This document shows, piece after piece, positions 1 to 7,591 of a DNA stretch of 13,168 bases (position 1 is its first letter; every line of letters starts with the position of its first letter). The translations under genes were made by a program, and so were the position numbers. The stretch spans positions 1 through 13,168 of the forward strand of contig JAGWRL010000096.1 of assembly GCA_028876585.1 (NCBI GenBank), written 5' to 3'. The notes below the pieces were generated by a model. It was given only the letters and a program-made list of their open reading frames with translations. It made no database searches and was not told the DNA's origin. The stretch is from Pseudomonadota bacterium (GTDB taxonomy: Bacteria > Pseudomonadota > Alphaproteobacteria > Rhizobiales > Beijerinckiaceae).

Positions 1-588
1 GATATCGGCGATCACCTGCACGACCTTGACGGCGCCGTTGGTCTCCTTGGCCGCTTGCTCGACGGCGTCGATGCGCAGTTGCGTGTTGGGATCGACGAGG
101 AAGCCGGTGAAATGCGCGATGCGGCCCTTGCCGCCCATCGCCTTGATGAGTTCCTTCGTGCCGAGATAAGCGGAATGGCCGGTGTCGGTGCCGAAGCAGA
201 ACAGCGCCGTCGTCGGCTCCTTCAGGCAACCGGCGGTGGCGATCACCGGCGCGCCGTTCTCGGTCAATTCCTGCACGGTGCTGTTGGAGCCGACGGGGTC
301 GCCGGGAAACACCAGGAACGCGTTGTAGCCCTGGCTCAGCAGGCTTTCGAGCAGCGAATTCTGCAAGCCGAGCTCCCACTTCTGCGGCACGCGATAATCC
401 GCGGCGCCGAGCTTGAAATCCCGCATCGCGTCCTGGCCGGCCTTCTCCCAGGCGGCGAAATAGGGATGCGGCCCGCCGGGCACCAGCGCGACCCTGGTCG
501 GGTCAACCGCCTCCGCGGTCGTCCCCCAGGCCGCCAGCGCCAGGGCGGCCGCGGCGATCGTGTTCAAGGCGTTGCGCGAACGAAGCAT
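1..588 (-). CDS. Sugar ABC transporter periplasmic substrate-binding protein (C-terminal part beyond window)
   Basis: Reading from position 588 down to 1 gives 196 codons without a stop; the rest lies beyond the left edge. The start is an ATG (588-586) with a good Shine-Dalgarno (GGGAGGAT, 599-592). Residues 1 to about 27 form a Sec signal peptide ending in an AEA-type site, so the product is exported. After it comes a type I periplasmic-binding fold of the ribose-binding family: a first strand VALVPGG followed by PYFAAW, then FLVFPGDPVGSNS, PVIATAG, FGTDTG and GKGRIAHFTG, which are typical loop and strand elements of this family. It would capture a sugar or sugar-like ligand for an ABC importer whose other subunits are not in view. 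The ligand cannot be read from sequence. It is transcribed divergently from a GntR regulator and a sugar-acid enzyme pair, which suggests a related substrate. Confidence 0.88.
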   Translation of the reverse strand, partial: MLRSRNALNTIAAAALALAAWGTTAEAVDPTRVALVPGGPHPYFAAWEKAGQDAMRDFKLGAADYRVPQKWELGLQNSLLESLLSQGYNAFLVFPGDPVGSNSTVQELTENGAPVIATAGCLKEPTTALFCFGTDTGHSAYLGTKELIKAMGGKGRIAHFTGFLVDPNTQLRIDAVEQAAKETNGAVKVVQVIADI

Positions 589-672
589 CAAATCCTCCCG
601 AAAATTCGTCTTCGCCGACGCAGCGCGCGACGAGGCCCCGAGCTTTTGACTTGCCGCTTGTGAGCAGCATGA

Positions 673-686
673 ATACTAGTATACAA
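673..686. promoter_or_regulatory. Candidate GntR-type operator in the divergent intergenic region
   Basis: The 154-base gap between the binding-protein gene and the GntR gene (589-742) contains an AT-rich island unlike its GC-rich surroundings. ATACTAGTAT (673-682) is a perfect 10-base palindrome. It overlaps TAGTATACAA (677-686), a near-perfect palindrome centred on GTATAC. Short palindromes centred on GTATAC are common operators for FCD-type GntR regulators. A weak minus-strand promoter for the binding-protein gene can be drawn through it: TTGCAT at 701-696, 17 bases, then TAGTAT at 678-673. A bound regulator would then cover the -10. A TTGACT at 646-651 could be a plus-strand -35, but no convincing -10 follows. 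The assignment to the adjacent regulator is inference. Confidence 0.5.
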
Positions 687-742
687 GTTTGGGCCATGCA
701 ACGGCTTTTCGTCACCACCCCGCCTGCTGGGAGAGATCGCTC

Positions 743-1471
743 ATGAGCGAGGCCCTGGCGCTCGACGTCGGCGAAGCGCCGGACGCGCTGCACACATTGA
801 CGATAGCCTTCGACCGGCGCCGGTTGGTGGGCGACCAGATCTACGAGGCGCTCAAAGCTTCGATTGTGTCGTTGCGACTGCCGCCCGGCGCGTCGATCAG
901 CGAAAACCGCATCTGTAGCCAGATCGGGGTCTCCCGCACCCCGGTTCGCACCGCCATCATCCGCCTGGTCGAGGATGGGTTGATCGAGGTGTTCCCGCAA
1001 AAAGGCAGCTTCGTCGCGCCGATCAAGCTGAGCACGGTGCGCAACAACCATTTCATCCGCAAGGCGATCGAGATTGCGGTGTTGCGCCGCGCCAGCCCGG
1101 CCTGGACGCGAAAGGTCGCCGCGCGCTCGCGACAGATTCTGGCGCGCCAGTCCGCCGCGCTGGCCGAGGAGGACATCGACCGTTTCTACGAACTCGACGA
1201 GGCGTTCCATCGCGCGTTCTGCACCGCCGCGGCGCTGGACGGCGTGTGGTGCACGATCCAGATCGCCAAGGCGCGGGTTGATCGGGTCCATCGCCTCGCC
1301 GCCGCGCAAGGCCGTCTGCCGCATGTGATCGCCGAGCACGGCGACATCCTGGACGCGCTCGACGCCGGCGACGCCGCGCGCGCCGTGGAGCGGCTCGACT
1401 ACCACCTCGAACGCGCGCCCGCGATCATGGAGACGCTGATCGGCGCCTACGAGAAATATTTCGTCGACTAG
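743..1471 (+). CDS. GntR family transcriptional regulator, FCD subfamily
   Basis: A 242-residue DNA-binding regulator. The ATG at 743 is chosen over an upstream in-frame TTG (689) because GGGAGAG (729-735) sits at the right distance, and the extra residues are not typical of the family. Residues about 25-95 are the winged helix-turn-helix, with LRLPPGASISE, IGVSRTPVRTAIIRLVEDGLI and the wing FPQKGSFV, all hallmark GntR elements. Residues about 100-235 form the all-helical FCD effector domain. It shows the usual metal-ligand pattern: an Asp/His in the LDEAFHR helix, a His in IAEHGDI and a His in DYHLERA. Such domains usually bind a carboxylate or sugar-acid ligand through the metal. It lies 22 bases upstream of the enolase-family gene, so it is probably a local regulator of this module. 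The effector is unknown. Confidence 0.93.
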   Translation: MSEALALDVGEAPDALHTLTIAFDRRRLVGDQIYEALKASIVSLRLPPGASISENRICSQIGVSRTPVRTAIIRLVEDGLIEVFPQKGSFVAPIKLSTVRNNHFIRKAIEIAVLRRASPAWTRKVAARSRQILARQSAALAEEDIDRFYELDEAFHRAFCTAAALDGVWCTIQIAKARVDRVHRLAAAQGRLPHVIAEHGDILDALDAGDAARAVERLDYHLERAPAIMETLIGAYEKYFVD

Positions 1472-1493
1472 AGGCTCGATACGGGAGGGACGC

Positions 1494-2606
1494 ATGGCGA
1501 CCATAGCGCGCATCGAAATCTGCATGGTTGACCTCAAGCCCAAGGTGAAGCGCGTCGACGCGATTCAATCCTTCGTCAGTCAGGAGACGCCGTTCGTGCG
1601 CATCACCGATTCCGACGGCGCGGTCGGGGTCGGCTACAGCTACACCATCGGCACCGGCGGCCCGGCGATCGTCGAGCTCATCGCCCGCACGTTGGCGCCG
1701 GCGCTGCTGGGGCGCGACGGGGCCGAGGTCGAGAAGCTGTGGCGCGAGTTGCTGTTCCTGACCCATGCGACTTCGGTCGGCGCCATCACCAGCCTGGCGC
1801 TCGCCGCGATCGACATCGCGCTGTGGGATCTGCGCTGCCGCAAAGCCGGCCTGCCGCTGCATATCCTGGCGGGCGGCGCGAAGGATCGCATCCCGCTCTA
1901 CACCACGGAAGGCGGCTGGCTGCATCTGCCCAAACAGGCGCTGATCGACGATGCGATGCAGGCGAAGGCGCTGGGTTTCGGCGGCTCGAAGGTCAAGGTG
2001 GGTCGCTCGATCGCCGAGGACGTCGAGCGATTGGGCGCGCTGCGCGCGGCGCTTGGGCCCGAGTTCGAGCTGTTCACCGACGCCAATCAAGCCTTCAACT
2101 TCGATGAAGCGATCCGCCGCGCCCGACACTATGAGGCCGCCGACATCGGCTGGTTCGAGGAGCCGCTGCCGGCCGACGACGTGGAGGGACACGCAAGGCT
2201 GGCGCGTTCGACCTCGATACCTATCGCCGTTGGCGAGAGCCTGTACGGCCTGTCGCACTTCCGCGATTATCTGCAACGCGGCGCCTGCTCGATCGTTCAG
2301 GTCGATGTCGCGCGCATCGGCGGCGTGACGCCGTGGCTGAAGGTCGCCCATCTCGCGGAAGCTTATAACGTCGCAATCTGCCCGCATTTCCTGATGGAGC
2401 TGCATGTCGCGCTGTGCTGCGCGATTCCGAACTCGCGCTGGTTGGAATATATCCCTCAGTTGGACGCGCTCACCAGCGAACCGATGCGCGTCCGCGACGG
2501 CTGCGCGCAGCCGAGCGGCGCGCCCGGCCTCGGAATCGCTTGGGATTTCGCGGCGATCGAGCGCCTGACCGCGGAGGGCAGCCGGCGCGACATGCGCCCG
2601 GCTTGA
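1494..2606 (+). CDS. Mandelate racemase/muconate lactonizing enzyme family protein (likely sugar-acid dehydratase or epimerase)
   Basis: A 370-residue enolase-superfamily enzyme starting at an ATG preceded by GGGAGG (1483-1488). It has an N-terminal capping domain (about 1-130) and a TIM barrel carrying the full mandelate-racemase-subgroup set: K166-x-K168 (SKVKVG), D196-A-N198, E222 (WFEEP), E248 (AVGES), D271 (VDVARIGG), H298 (CPHF) and E318 (WLEY). These fall one to two residues from the Pseudomonas putida mandelate racemase positions as I recall them. Metal ligands, both Lys bases and the Asp-His dyad are therefore intact, so an active Mg2+-dependent enzyme that abstracts the alpha proton of a carboxylate is expected. 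The neighbouring sugar transporter and RhaM-like mutarotase favour sugar-acid dehydration over mandelate racemisation. The exact substrate cannot be assigned, so no symbol is given. Confidence 0.93.
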   Translation: MATIARIEICMVDLKPKVKRVDAIQSFVSQETPFVRITDSDGAVGVGYSYTIGTGGPAIVELIARTLAPALLGRDGAEVEKLWRELLFLTHATSVGAITSLALAAIDIALWDLRCRKAGLPLHILAGGAKDRIPLYTTEGGWLHLPKQALIDDAMQAKALGFGGSKVKVGRSIAEDVERLGALRAALGPEFELFTDANQAFNFDEAIRRARHYEAADIGWFEEPLPADDVEGHARLARSTSIPIAVGESLYGLSHFRDYLQRGACSIVQVDVARIGGVTPWLKVAHLAEAYNVAICPHFLMELHVALCCAIPNSRWLEYIPQLDALTSEPMRVRDGCAQPSGAPGLGIAWDFAAIERLTAEGSRRDMRPA

Positions 2607-2623
2607 GCGCACAGGAGAGGCAG

Positions 2624-2953
2624 ATGAAGCGCATGGGGCTGTGCAACCGATTGCGGCCGGAAAAGGCGGAAGCCTACAAGCGTCTGCACGCGGCCTCCTG
2701 GCCGGGCGTGCTGGCGACGATTGCCGCCTGCAACATCCGCAACTTCAGCATTTTCCTGCGCGAGCCGGAGATGCTGCTGTTCGCCTATTGGGAATATCAC
2801 GGCGCCGATTTCGCCGCCGACGCCGCAAAAATGGCGGCCGATCCGATCACGCGCGATTGGTGGTCGCTCACCGATCCCTGCCAAGAGCCTTACGAGAGCC
2901 GCGCGGCGGGCGCGTGGTGGGCCGAGATGACGGAAGTGTTTTATCACCCGTGA
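2624..2953 (+). CDS. L-rhamnose mutarotase family protein (RhaM-like)
   Basis: A 109-residue protein whose ATG follows AGGAGAGG (2613-2620), 17 bases after the stop of the enolase-family gene, so the two are probably cotranscribed. Length and layout match the RhaM family (a dimeric alpha/beta-barrel fold of about 104 residues that interconverts sugar anomers). Visible landmarks are Y18 and H22 (EAYKRLH), the LLFAYWEY strand, the DWW pair at 78-80 and the C-terminal EVFYHP, close to the E. coli RhaM ending EVFYLP. Compared with E. coli RhaM, a Tyr I recall at position 41 in the sugar pocket is Phe here (NFSIFL). This may mean a different sugar or sugar acid, so I do not call it rhaM outright. 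Its stop lies four bases from the convergent norD stop, leaving no room for a separate terminator. Confidence 0.88.
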   Translation: MKRMGLCNRLRPEKAEAYKRLHAASWPGVLATIAACNIRNFSIFLREPEMLLFAYWEYHGADFAADAAKMAADPITRDWWSLTDPCQEPYESRAAGAWWAEMTEVFYHP

Positions 2954-2957
2954 GCCG

Positions 2958-4880
2958 CTAGCCGACGATGTGTTGATAGATAAGCGGCAGGAAGTCAATC
3001 AGGCGCTCGGACGCCGAGGTCAGCGCATAGCCCGAGCGACCAAACAAATGCGGCAGATGGGCGCGCGATTGCGAATCGATGGCGATCGCAAACACCGCTT
3101 GCCCGATCCGGCGCGCCTCCTGCACCGCGTGGCGCGTGTCCTCCAGCCCGTAGCGACCCTCGTAATGGTCGAGATCGTTGGGCTTGCCGTCGGTGATGAT
3201 CAACATGAGCTTGCGCGCGTTGGGACGCTCGCCGAGGCGGAACGAGACATGGCGGACGGCGGCTCCCAATCGCGTGTAGAAGCCCGGCTTGAGCGCGGCG
3301 ATGCGGGCGTCGACGCGCGCGCCGAACGGTTCGTCGAAGCCCTTGCAGAGGTCGAGGAACACCCGGTCGCGCCGCAGCGACGAGAAGGCGTAGAGCGCCA
3401 CCTGATCGCCGCAGGCGTCAAGCCCGCGCGCCAGCGCCACCAGCGCCTCGCGGCCGATGTCGATCACGCTGCGGCCGCCGACCGCGCTCTCGGTCGAGCG
3501 CGAGGCGTCGAACAGCACCGCGACGGCGAGATCGCGCTCCGCGCTGCGCGCCTCGCGATGGAGCCGGTCGCCGCTGAAGCCGCCGGCGCGCCGGTCGGCG
3601 AGCGCGCGCACCACCTCGTCTAGATCGAGTTCGGCGCCGTCGGATTGGCGCGACATCCACAGCCGCTTCGGCCGCAGCGCCTCGAACCGACGGCGAACCG
3701 CCTCGATGCGCCGCCGCGCCGCCGCGTCGAGCTGCAATCCCTGCGCCGAGGGAACAACGATGTTCTCCAGCACGCGCGCCTGCGCCGGTTCGAGCCGTCG
3801 CGCGCGCCAATCCCACTCGGGATAGGCGAACTTGCCGGCCAGCGTCTCTTTGGTCGCGTCCTCAGGCGACAGATCGAGGTCGAACTTCAGCCGCGTTTTG
3901 GGTTGACGGCGATGCTGCACCACGCCGAGGCGATCGGCGTCCTCGGCCGCGCGTTTCGCTTGCGCCTCGTCGTCGTCGTCGACCGCGCGGTTGATGTTGA
4001 GGAAGTCGGCGAGCGAGAGGATCGTCTCGAAGCGGTGCAGGATCAGGTTGTCGCGCCGGTTGGCCTGATCGGCCGCGCGCCGTTCGGCGGCGAGCTTGCG
4101 CTCCGCCTCATCCGCGCCGCCCGATCCCGGCGCGTCGTCGCCTTCGCCCTGACGGGGCGCGCCCGCGCGCGGCGGCGCCCGCCAATCAAGCCACACCGGA
4201 ACGGGACGATGGCGGCGATAGCCGGCCGGCGCGGCGAGATCGTCGGCCAGCGCGGCGGTGAGATCGGTCGGCGCGCCGGCGAGAGCGGCGCGTATCCAAA
4301 TCTCAACCGCCGCCTCCGCGCGTGGCGCGGCCAACGGCGGGCGCAGGCCGAGCGCGGCGGCGTAGAGCCGGTCGCGCATCGCCGCCAAACCCGGCGCAGC
4401 GCTGACAAGCGCGCGCGACGCCGCGACGGCGCGCATCAGCGAGGCGACGTCGGCATGCAACGGATCAGCGATGTCCAGACATTCGCCGACGTCAACCACC
4501 GCGAGCGCAGCGAGCCACAAATAGAGGTCTTGGTTGAGCGCGCGGCTCGGCAGCGCGTCGAGCCGCTCCGGCAACAGCAGTTCGACGCCGTCGAACTGCG
4601 GACGCGCCACTCTTTCCTGCGCGCGCGCCAGCCGTTTCAGCCAACCTCGCCGATGCTCGCTGGCGCGCTCGGAGCCAGCTTTGATGATGACGCCGGGGGC
4701 GCCGCCGAGGCCGCGAAACAGCACGCCGATGCGGCCGCGCATCTCGGTAAGGTTGACGACCGCCTCGGGGAAGTGCGGCGCATCGACGAGCCGCTCGCTC
4801 GCCGCGTCGAAGGCGCGCCCGACGGTCTCCTCCGGCTCCCAGAACTTCAACCAACCGAGCGCTGACACCGCCGCGCTCAC
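2958..4880 (-). CDS. norD: Nitric oxide reductase activation protein NorD (VWA domain)
   Basis: A 640-residue cytoplasmic protein, last gene of the norEFCBQD run. I place the start at the GTG at 4880, which overlaps the norQ stop as GTGA and implies translational coupling. A GTG further upstream (4907) lies inside norQ. The N-terminal 450 residues are helical and charged, with an acidic stretch (VDDDDEAQ) near residue 300. Residues about 451-640 are a von Willebrand factor A domain with an intact MIDAS: DASRS (458-462), T536 in GFYTRLG, and D563 in ITDGKPND. NorD pairs with the AAA+ ATPase NorQ. The pair is thought to remodel cNOR for insertion of the non-heme iron FeB, as in other MoxR-VWA chaperone pairs. 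Length is normal for the family. Confidence 0.95.
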   Translation of the reverse strand: MSAAVSALGWLKFWEPEETVGRAFDAASERLVDAPHFPEAVVNLTEMRGRIGVLFRGLGGAPGVIIKAGSERASEHRRGWLKRLARAQERVARPQFDGVELLLPERLDALPSRALNQDLYLWLAALAVVDVGECLDIADPLHADVASLMRAVAASRALVSAAPGLAAMRDRLYAAALGLRPPLAAPRAEAAVEIWIRAALAGAPTDLTAALADDLAAPAGYRRHRPVPVWLDWRAPPRAGAPRQGEGDDAPGSGGADEAERKLAAERRAADQANRRDNLILHRFETILSLADFLNINRAVDDDDEAQAKRAAEDADRLGVVQHRRQPKTRLKFDLDLSPEDATKETLAGKFAYPEWDWRARRLEPAQARVLENIVVPSAQGLQLDAAARRRIEAVRRRFEALRPKRLWMSRQSDGAELDLDEVVRALADRRAGGFSGDRLHREARSAERDLAVAVLFDASRSTESAVGGRSVIDIGREALVALARGLDACGDQVALYAFSSLRRDRVFLDLCKGFDEPFGARVDARIAALKPGFYTRLGAAVRHVSFRLGERPNARKLMLIITDGKPNDLDHYEGRYGLEDTRHAVQEARRIGQAVFAIAIDSQSRAHLPHLFGRSGYALTSASERLIDFLPLIYQHIVG

Positions 4881-5686
4881 GCCAGCGTCGCAGCGACGAG
4901 ATCCCACAGGCCGCGCTTGATCTCCGCATCGTCGCTCAGCGGTTCAATCAGGGCCGCGCGCAGCGCCGTGTCGCGCTTCGCGCCGCCGGCGATCAGGCTG
5001 GCGCAGGCGATCAACAGCCGCGTCGAGGCGCCCTCTTCGAGGTCCTGACCTTTAAGCGCGCGCAACCGGCCGGCGAGCCTGACCAGCGTGCGGCATAGTT
5101 CGAGATCGAGCCCGCTCTCGCGCGCCACGATGCGCGCTTCGGTCTCCGGCGTGGGATAGTCGAACTCGATCGCCACGAACCGTTGCCGGGTCGACGGCTT
5201 GAGCGCCTTCAGGATCGACTGATAGCCGGGGTTGTAGGAAACAACCAGCATGAAGCCGTCAGGCGCGTGCAGCGTCTCGCCGGTGCGCTCCAGCGGCAGG
5301 ATGCGGCGATCGTCGGTCAGCGGATGCAGCACGACCGTCACATCCTTGCGCGCCTCAACCACCTCGTCGAGATAGCACAGGCCGCCGCGCCGCACGCTGC
5401 GCGTCAACGGACCGTCAACCCAGACCGTCTCCTCATTCTTGATGAGATGGCGGCCGGTGAGATCGGCCGCCGTGAGATCGTCGTGGCAAGCGACGGTTTC
5501 GAGCGTCAGGCCGAGCTTGGCCGCCATATGGGCGACGAAGCGGGTTTTGCCGCAGCCGGTCGGGCCTTTCAGCAGCACGGGAAGGCGGCGGAGATAGGCG
5601 ATCTCGAACAATTCGCACTCGTCCGCGTGCGGTTGGTAGAACGGAAGCTCCGCCTCCGCGCGCGGCTTGATCATGGTCAGGTTCAT
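4877..5686 (-). CDS. norQ: Nitric oxide reductase activation AAA+ ATPase NorQ
   Basis: A 269-residue MoxR-type AAA+ ATPase. Walker A is GPTGCGKT (41-48), Walker B is LCYLDE (103-108), and STRQRF carries the expected arginine finger. The stretches VACHDDLTAADL and VVSYNPGYQ are characteristic of the NorQ/NirQ/CbbQ branch, and position behind norB settles norQ. I use the ATG at 5686, which has GAGGG five bases upstream. An ATG at 5698 overlapping the norB stop (ATGA) is in frame and would add MRAA, so either start couples the gene to norB, whose stop is 5695-5697. Together with NorD it activates the NorBC complex. Its own stop overlaps the norD start. Confidence 0.95.
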   Translation of the reverse strand: MNLTMIKPRAEAELPFYQPHADECELFEIAYLRRLPVLLKGPTGCGKTRFVAHMAAKLGLTLETVACHDDLTAADLTGRHLIKNEETVWVDGPLTRSVRRGGLCYLDEVVEARKDVTVVLHPLTDDRRILPLERTGETLHAPDGFMLVVSYNPGYQSILKALKPSTRQRFVAIEFDYPTPETEARIVARESGLDLELCRTLVRLAGRLRALKGQDLEEGASTRLLIACASLIAGGAKRDTALRAALIEPLSDDAEIKRGLWDLVAATLA

Positions 5687-5694
5687 CGCCGCCC

Positions 5695-7050
5695 TCATTC
5701 CGCCGGCGCCGGCGCGGGAACGCCGGCCGCAATCACTTCGCGCTGGCTGGGGACCAGCACCGAATAGATGAACAGATAGGCGCCAATCACCGTGACCGCG
5801 CCCGCGCCCAGGCGCATGACGTAGAACAGCCCGAGCTGATCCTGCACCTCCATGTAGGACATGCCCATCACCCGTTCGAGATGCGTCTGCACGACGCCGG
5901 CGAAGGTGAGCGTGACGGTCATGAACACGACGCCGCTCGACAGCAGCCAGAAGCTCGTCATGTTGAGCACCTGATTGTAAGGCGCGCGGTTTTTCAGGTT
6001 GGGGAAGCCGAACGACATGATCGCCAGGTTGAGGCAGACATAGGCGCCGTAGAAGGCGAGATGGCCATGCGCCGCGGTGACCTGGGTGCCGTGTGTATAA
6101 AAGTTGATCGGCGCCAGCGTGTGCATGAAGCCCCAGATGCCGCCGCCGAAGAAGGCGAGGACCGAGCAACCAAGCGACCACAACAGCGCCGCCTTGTTGG
6201 GATGATCGCGCCGGCCCTTCCAGACCATGGTGAAGCAGAACGCCACCATGCCGAAGAACGGCACGATCTCGAGCGCGGAGAACACCGAGCCGATCCACTG
6301 CCAATAGGCGGGCGCGCCGATCCAGTAATAGTGATGCCCGGTGCCGAGCACGCCGGAGAACAGCGCCGTGGCGACGATGACATAGAGCCACTTCTCGATC
6401 ACCTCACGGTCGACGCCGGTCATCTTGAGCATGATGAACGCCAGCACCGAGGCCATCACCAGTTCCCACACGCCCTCGACCCAGAGATGCACAACCCACC
6501 ACCAGAACATCTTGTCGATCACGAGATTGGCGGGATTGTAGAGCGAGAACAGGAAGAACACCGCAATGCCCCAGAGACCGAGCAGCAGCACGTTGGTGAT
6601 CGCGGTCTTGCGTCCTTGCAGCACGGTCATCGAGATGTTGAACAGGAAGATCAACGCCGCGACGATGATGCCGAGCTTGACCCACAAGGGTTGCTCCAGA
6701 TAGGAGCGCGCCTGATCCGCGTAAATGTGGAAGAGATAGCCGACCACCGCCGCTAGCGCGCCCAGGAAGAAGATCGCGAACTGGATATAGGCCAGCAGCG
6801 GCGAGTAGATGTCGCGCTCCGCCTCCTCGGGGATCAGATAATAGGCGGCCCCGAAAAAGCCGAGCAGCAACCAGACGATGAGCGCGTTGGTGTGAACCAT
6901 GCGCACCACGTTGAACGGCAAAAGCTCGGACAGGAAGTTCGGGAACACGTAGATCGTGCCGCCGATCAGGCCGAACAGCACCTGCACGCCGAAGATCAGC
7001 AGGGCGCCGTACCAGTAGAGGGCGGCAATGTTCTGCGTTGGGTATCGCAT
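5695..7050 (-). CDS. norB: Nitric oxide reductase subunit B (cNOR catalytic subunit)
   Basis: A 451-residue, 12-helix inner-membrane protein of the heme-copper oxidase superfamily that reduces 2 NO to N2O. All cofactor ligands are present: H53 and H330 for heme b, H328 for heme b3, and H188, H239 and H240 for non-heme FeB. The catalytic-site glutamates E192 and E196 (HLWVEGVWELV) and the buried E261 (ALEIVPFF) are also present. Intervals between the FeB and heme b3 histidines equal those I recall for Pseudomonas aeruginosa NorB (51 and 88 residues). The protein lacks the N-terminal quinol-oxidising extension of qNOR, which agrees with the separate norC upstream. The start ATG at 7050 has AAGGGGA before it and lies 16 bases after norC. 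Confidence 0.97.
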   Translation of the reverse strand: MRYPTQNIAALYWYGALLIFGVQVLFGLIGGTIYVFPNFLSELLPFNVVRMVHTNALIVWLLLGFFGAAYYLIPEEAERDIYSPLLAYIQFAIFFLGALAAVVGYLFHIYADQARSYLEQPLWVKLGIIVAALIFLFNISMTVLQGRKTAITNVLLLGLWGIAVFFLFSLYNPANLVIDKMFWWWVVHLWVEGVWELVMASVLAFIMLKMTGVDREVIEKWLYVIVATALFSGVLGTGHHYYWIGAPAYWQWIGSVFSALEIVPFFGMVAFCFTMVWKGRRDHPNKAALLWSLGCSVLAFFGGGIWGFMHTLAPINFYTHGTQVTAAHGHLAFYGAYVCLNLAIMSFGFPNLKNRAPYNQVLNMTSFWLLSSGVVFMTVTLTFAGVVQTHLERVMGMSYMEVQDQLGLFYVMRLGAGAVTVIGAYLFIYSVLVPSQREVIAAGVPAPAPAE

Positions 7051-7066
7051 GACTTTCCCCTTGAGA

Positions 7067-7519
7067 TTACGGCGCCTTGCGCGGCGGCCAGCCTTGACGG
7101 TCCGTGCGGCTCGCCCAGGCGAGAAACTCGGCGAGGTCGTCGAGTTGTTGATCGTTGAGATTGAACTGCGGCATCTGCCGGCGCCCGGGTATGCCTGTCG
7201 GCTGCCCCTTCATCCAACCCTTGATCGCCTCCTTGGCGCCGGCGGGGTCCTTGTCGCCGCCCCAGCGCACGAACACGTCGCCGACCTCGGGCGCGAAGCG
7301 CGCGCCCTCGCCGTAGATCGTGTGGCAATCAAAACAGGCGTGGCTTTCCCAGACGCGTTTGCCGCGTTCGACCGAGGCCGTCAGTCCGGCGGCGTCGGTG
7401 CTCTTGGTCACGATATAATGATAGGAATGGGCGGTCAGCGCGATGAAGATGGCGAAGAAGAACGCCGTGCCGCCGTAGAAGATGTTTCGCGCCGTGGATT
7501 TCGTCAGAATTTCACTCAT
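7067..7519 (-). CDS. norC: Nitric oxide reductase subunit C (membrane-anchored cytochrome c)
   Basis: A 150-residue protein with one N-terminal membrane helix (about 12-30) and a periplasmic cytochrome c domain. The heme c site is C62-F-D-C65-H66, and M116 in RRQMPQF is the likely sixth ligand. It accepts electrons from periplasmic donors and passes them to NorB heme b. The ATG at 7519 is preferred over one four codons upstream (7531) because GGAGAG stands five bases before it, and MSEILTKS begins like other NorC proteins. It opens the norCBQD core. An exact NNR-type box centred about 65 bases upstream suggests it has its own promoter in addition to readthrough from norEF. Confidence 0.97.
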   Translation of the reverse strand: MSEILTKSTARNIFYGGTAFFFAIFIALTAHSYHYIVTKSTDAAGLTASVERGKRVWESHACFDCHTIYGEGARFAPEVGDVFVRWGGDKDPAGAKEAIKGWMKGQPTGIPGRRQMPQFNLNDQQLDDLAEFLAWASRTDRQGWPPRKAP

Positions 7520-7577
7520 GCCGCTCTCCATGCGCGCAGCCCCGTTGAACGGGTAGTCATCGGGGGACGCGAGCGCC

Positions 7578-7591
7578 TTAACGAAAGTCAA
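7578..7591. promoter_or_regulatory. NNR/DNR-type regulator box upstream of norC, inside the norF 3' end
   Basis: TTAACGAAAGTCAA on the plus strand is an exact TTAAC-N4-GTCAA element, the form described for Paracoccus NNR and closely related to the FNR/DNR consensus. On the minus strand it reads TTGACTTTCGTTAA. Its centre lies 65.5 bases before the norC start. It also spells the last three sense codons and the stop of norF (Asp-Phe-Arg-TAA). No good -10 is visible at the class II spacing. Confidence 0.85.

Noticed and set aside
1425..2612. A 395-codon minus-strand open frame opposite the enolase-family gene
   Set aside because: Shadow frame; the plus-strand product carries the whole mandelate-racemase catalytic set and a ribosome-binding site.
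2414..2623. Upstream extension of the RhaM-like protein to 179 residues
   Set aside because: The extra part lies inside the enolase-family gene in another frame. AGGAGAGG before the ATG at 2624 and the family length of about 104 residues fix the shorter start.
3960..4000. Short tandem run of cgtcgtcgtcgtc-like triplets in norD
   Set aside because: It encodes the acidic DDDD stretch of NorD's variable linker. It is too short and too ordinary in GC-rich coding DNA to call a repeat element.
3645..4865. A 406-codon plus-strand open frame opposite norD
   Set aside because: Antisense shadow of norD, Arg-rich and motif-free; norD has a complete VWA domain with MIDAS in the other strand.
5687..6391. 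Upstream extension of norQ into the norB region (open frame reaching 6391)
   Set aside because: The added residues are out-of-frame norB sequence; the NorQ family starts close to the ATG at 5686.
5881..6756. A 291-codon plus-strand open frame opposite norB
   Set aside because: His/Glu/Arg-rich shadow of a membrane protein gene; no ribosome-binding site or known domain.
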